A stretch of DNA of 64,000 nucleotides from Actinomadura terrae (GTDB taxonomy: Bacteria > Actinomycetota > Actinomycetes > Streptosporangiales > Streptosporangiaceae). The notes under the pieces are model-generated. The model had not been told where the DNA came from, did no database searches, and was given only the letters and a program-made list of their open reading frames with translations. The translations under genes were made by a program, and so were the position numbers. The DNA is taken from NCBI RefSeq assembly GCF_022751215.1, contig NZ_JAICDG010000006.1, positions 186,001-250,000 on the forward strand. The letters are read 5' to 3'. Of the stretch, positions 62,792-64,000 are shown one piece after another (within the stretch, counting starts at the first letter, position 1; every line of letters begins with the position of its first letter).

Positions 62792-64000
62792 TCAGGGCAG
62801 CGGCGGCAGCGCCTTTTCCCGCAGCCAGGCCGTGAAGAAACCGTCGAGCGGGCGGCCGGCGTGGCGTCCGGCGAGGGCGGTGAAGGCGTCGGTGGTCACC
62901 GTCCCGTGCCGGTTCGCCGAGGTCCACTCGCGCAGCGCGCCGAAGAACGCCTCGTCGCCCATGACGTGCCGCAGGGCGTGCAGGGCGAGGGCGCCGCGCT
63001 TGTAGACGCGGTCGTCGAACATGCGCCGGGGGCCGGGATCGGCCAGCACGAGGTCCTGCGGCTGCGCGGCCAGCCGCTGGTGCCAGCGGCGGGCGTGCGC
63101 GGCGGCGGGCTCGCCGCCCGACTCCTCCGACCACAGCCACTCGGCGTGCGTCGCGAAGCCCTCGTGCAGCCAGATATCGCTCCAGGACGCCGCCGTGAGG
63201 CTGTTGCCGAACCACTGGTGGGCCAGCTCGTGCGCGACGAGCCGCTCCTGGCCGCGCGCCCCGTCCACGTGGTTGGTCCCGAAGATCGACATGCCCTGCG
63301 CCTCGACGGGGATCTCCAGCTCGTCGTCGGCGACCACGACCGTGTACGCGGCGAACGGGAAGGGGCCGAACAGGCGGGTGAACGCGTCGAGCATCGCGCC
63401 CTGCCGGCCGAAGTCGTGCCGGACGTCCCGCTCGGCCGCGGAGGGGAAGTGGACGTGCTGCGGGACGGGCCCGTCCAGTTCGAGGAACTGGTAGCGGCCG
63501 ATCTGCACGCTGGCCAGGTAGGGCGCCATCGGCTCGTCCTGCTCGTACACCCAGGTCGTGTTGGCGCCGGTGCGGCGGCGGCCGGTCAGCCGCCCGTTGG
63601 CGACGACCTCGTAGGCCGACGCGGTGGTCACGCTGATCCGGTAGCGGGCCTTGTCGTCCGGGCGGTCGTTGCAGGGGAACCAGGACGGCGCGCCCGTCGG
63701 CTGGCCCGCGACGATCGAGCCGTCGGTGAGCTGCTCCCAGCCGAGCCCGCCCCAGGGGCTCGGCACCGGGGACGGGTTGCCGGTGTAGCGGACCTCGACG
63801 GTGAACTCGGCGCCGGGCGCGACCGCCCGGGCCGGGGTGAGGTGCAGTCTCCCGCGCCGGTGCCGGAACCGGGCGGGCGCGCCGTCCACGAGCACGCGGC
63901 CGACGCGGAACGTTCCGAGGTCGAGCACGAACCGGTCGAGCCGTTCGGTGGCGGCGGCCGACAGCCGCGCGGTGCCGGTGAGCCGGTTGGGGCCGACGCG
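62792..64000 (-). CDS. M1-family zinc aminopeptidase, N-terminus cut by window edge
   Basis: The last ~402 residues of a gluzincin. The zinc motif HEXXH is in VAHELAHQWFGN, the third ligand Glu in LHEGFATHAEW, and the exopeptidase-type motif reads EAQGMSIFG in place of GAMEN. The frame runs open to position 64000, so the N-terminal beta domain continues outside. It trims N-terminal residues from peptides. Confidence 0.88.
   Translation of the reverse strand, partial: RVGPNRLTGTARLSAAATERLDRFVLDLGTFRVGRVLVDGAPARFRHRRGRLHLTPARAVAPGAEFTVEVRYTGNPSPVPSPWGGLGWEQLTDGSIVAGQPTGAPSWFPCNDRPDDKARYRISVTTASAYEVVANGRLTGRRRTGANTTWVYEQDEPMAPYLASVQIGRYQFLELDGPVPQHVHFPSAAERDVRHDFGRQGAMLDAFTRLFGPFPFAAYTVVVADDELEIPVEAQGMSIFGTNHVDGARGQERLVAHELAHQWFGNSLTAASWSDIWLHEGFATHAEWLWSEESGGEPAAAHARRWHQRLAAQPQDLVLADPGPRRMFDDRVYKRGALALHALRHVMGDEAFFGALREWTSANRHGTVTTDAFTALAGRHAGRPLDGFFTAWLREKALPPLP

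Overview
The window is very GC-rich with strong G/C bias at third codon positions, many GTG/TTG starts, frequent 4-bp ATGA/GTGA gene overlaps, and actinobacterial families throughout (MmyB-type XRE regulators, SigG-type ECF sigma factor, HelD-like helicase, Ser/Thr kinase, a DtxR/IdeR-type iron box, a DasR-like dre operator). It is chromosomal DNA of a filamentous actinomycete, plausibly Streptosporangiales/Thermomonosporaceae (the exact taxon is inference). No rRNA, tRNA, CRISPR array, transposase or integrase was recognised.

Layout. (1) 1-4716: the right-hand part of a probable peptide-modifying (RiPP/thioamide) operon on the + strand: the tail of a gene cut by the window edge, a JmjC/cupin-like oxygenase, a fused TfuA-YcaO protein and a phytanoyl-CoA-dioxygenase-like enzyme. 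No precursor peptide is visible. (2) 4886-10008: a lower-GC accessory patch with a two-gene membrane system carrying three copies of an amyloid-signalling-like motif, a beta/gamma-crystallin-like fragment, a small Cys-rich protein, a lipoprotein, a secreted protein and about 1 kb without a gene I can support. (3) 10009-15360: a secreted protein divergent from a GntR/HutC regulator, a dre-like operator between them, and an ascorbate-type PTS (EIIC, EIIB, EIIA) with a SIS-domain sugar-phosphate protein. (4) 15493-22692: Arg/Lys/Orn decarboxylase, EF-hand protein, an 18-bp-stem bidirectional terminator, pgi, a lactonase and a succinate-semialdehyde-type dehydrogenase. (5) 22697-31077: a Ser/Thr kinase fused to an OpuAC-type ligand-binding domain, a fused E1 alpha/beta 2-oxoacid dehydrogenase, an aldehyde dehydrogenase, and an MmyB-type regulator divergent from a 14-TM exporter. 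(6) 31266-41403: two fluoride channel subunits, a secreted serine protease, glpF-glpK, a cyclase/TPP-enzyme pair, an iron-box siderophore-interacting protein, an AarF kinase and a TetR regulator. (7) 41522-45834: cyanophycinase and cyanophycin synthetase (cphB-cphA) and a PAP2 phosphatase.

(8) 46106-53222 is a compact minus-strand operon, pcaI-J-H-G-B-D-C, IclR regulator, pobA: 4-hydroxybenzoate to protocatechuate and on to beta-ketoadipyl-CoA. Only the last thiolase (PcaF) is missing from the window. (9) 53390-54030 is an unusual array of about 30 degenerate 16-22 bp units in otherwise gene-free DNA between the pca promoter side and a SnoaL-tailed sigma factor. (10) 55229-64000: B12-type radical SAM enzyme, universal stress protein, adenylate kinase, a D-cysteine desulfhydrase/ACC-deaminase-like enzyme, an SRPBCC protein, a SnoaL protein divergent from a TetR regulator, a HelD-like helicase, and an M1 aminopeptidase cut by the right edge.

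The items most likely to hold something undescribed are the TfuA-YcaO operon at the left edge, the amyloid-motif membrane pair at 4886-6294, the kinase-OpuAC fusion and the 53.4-54.0 kb repeat array.
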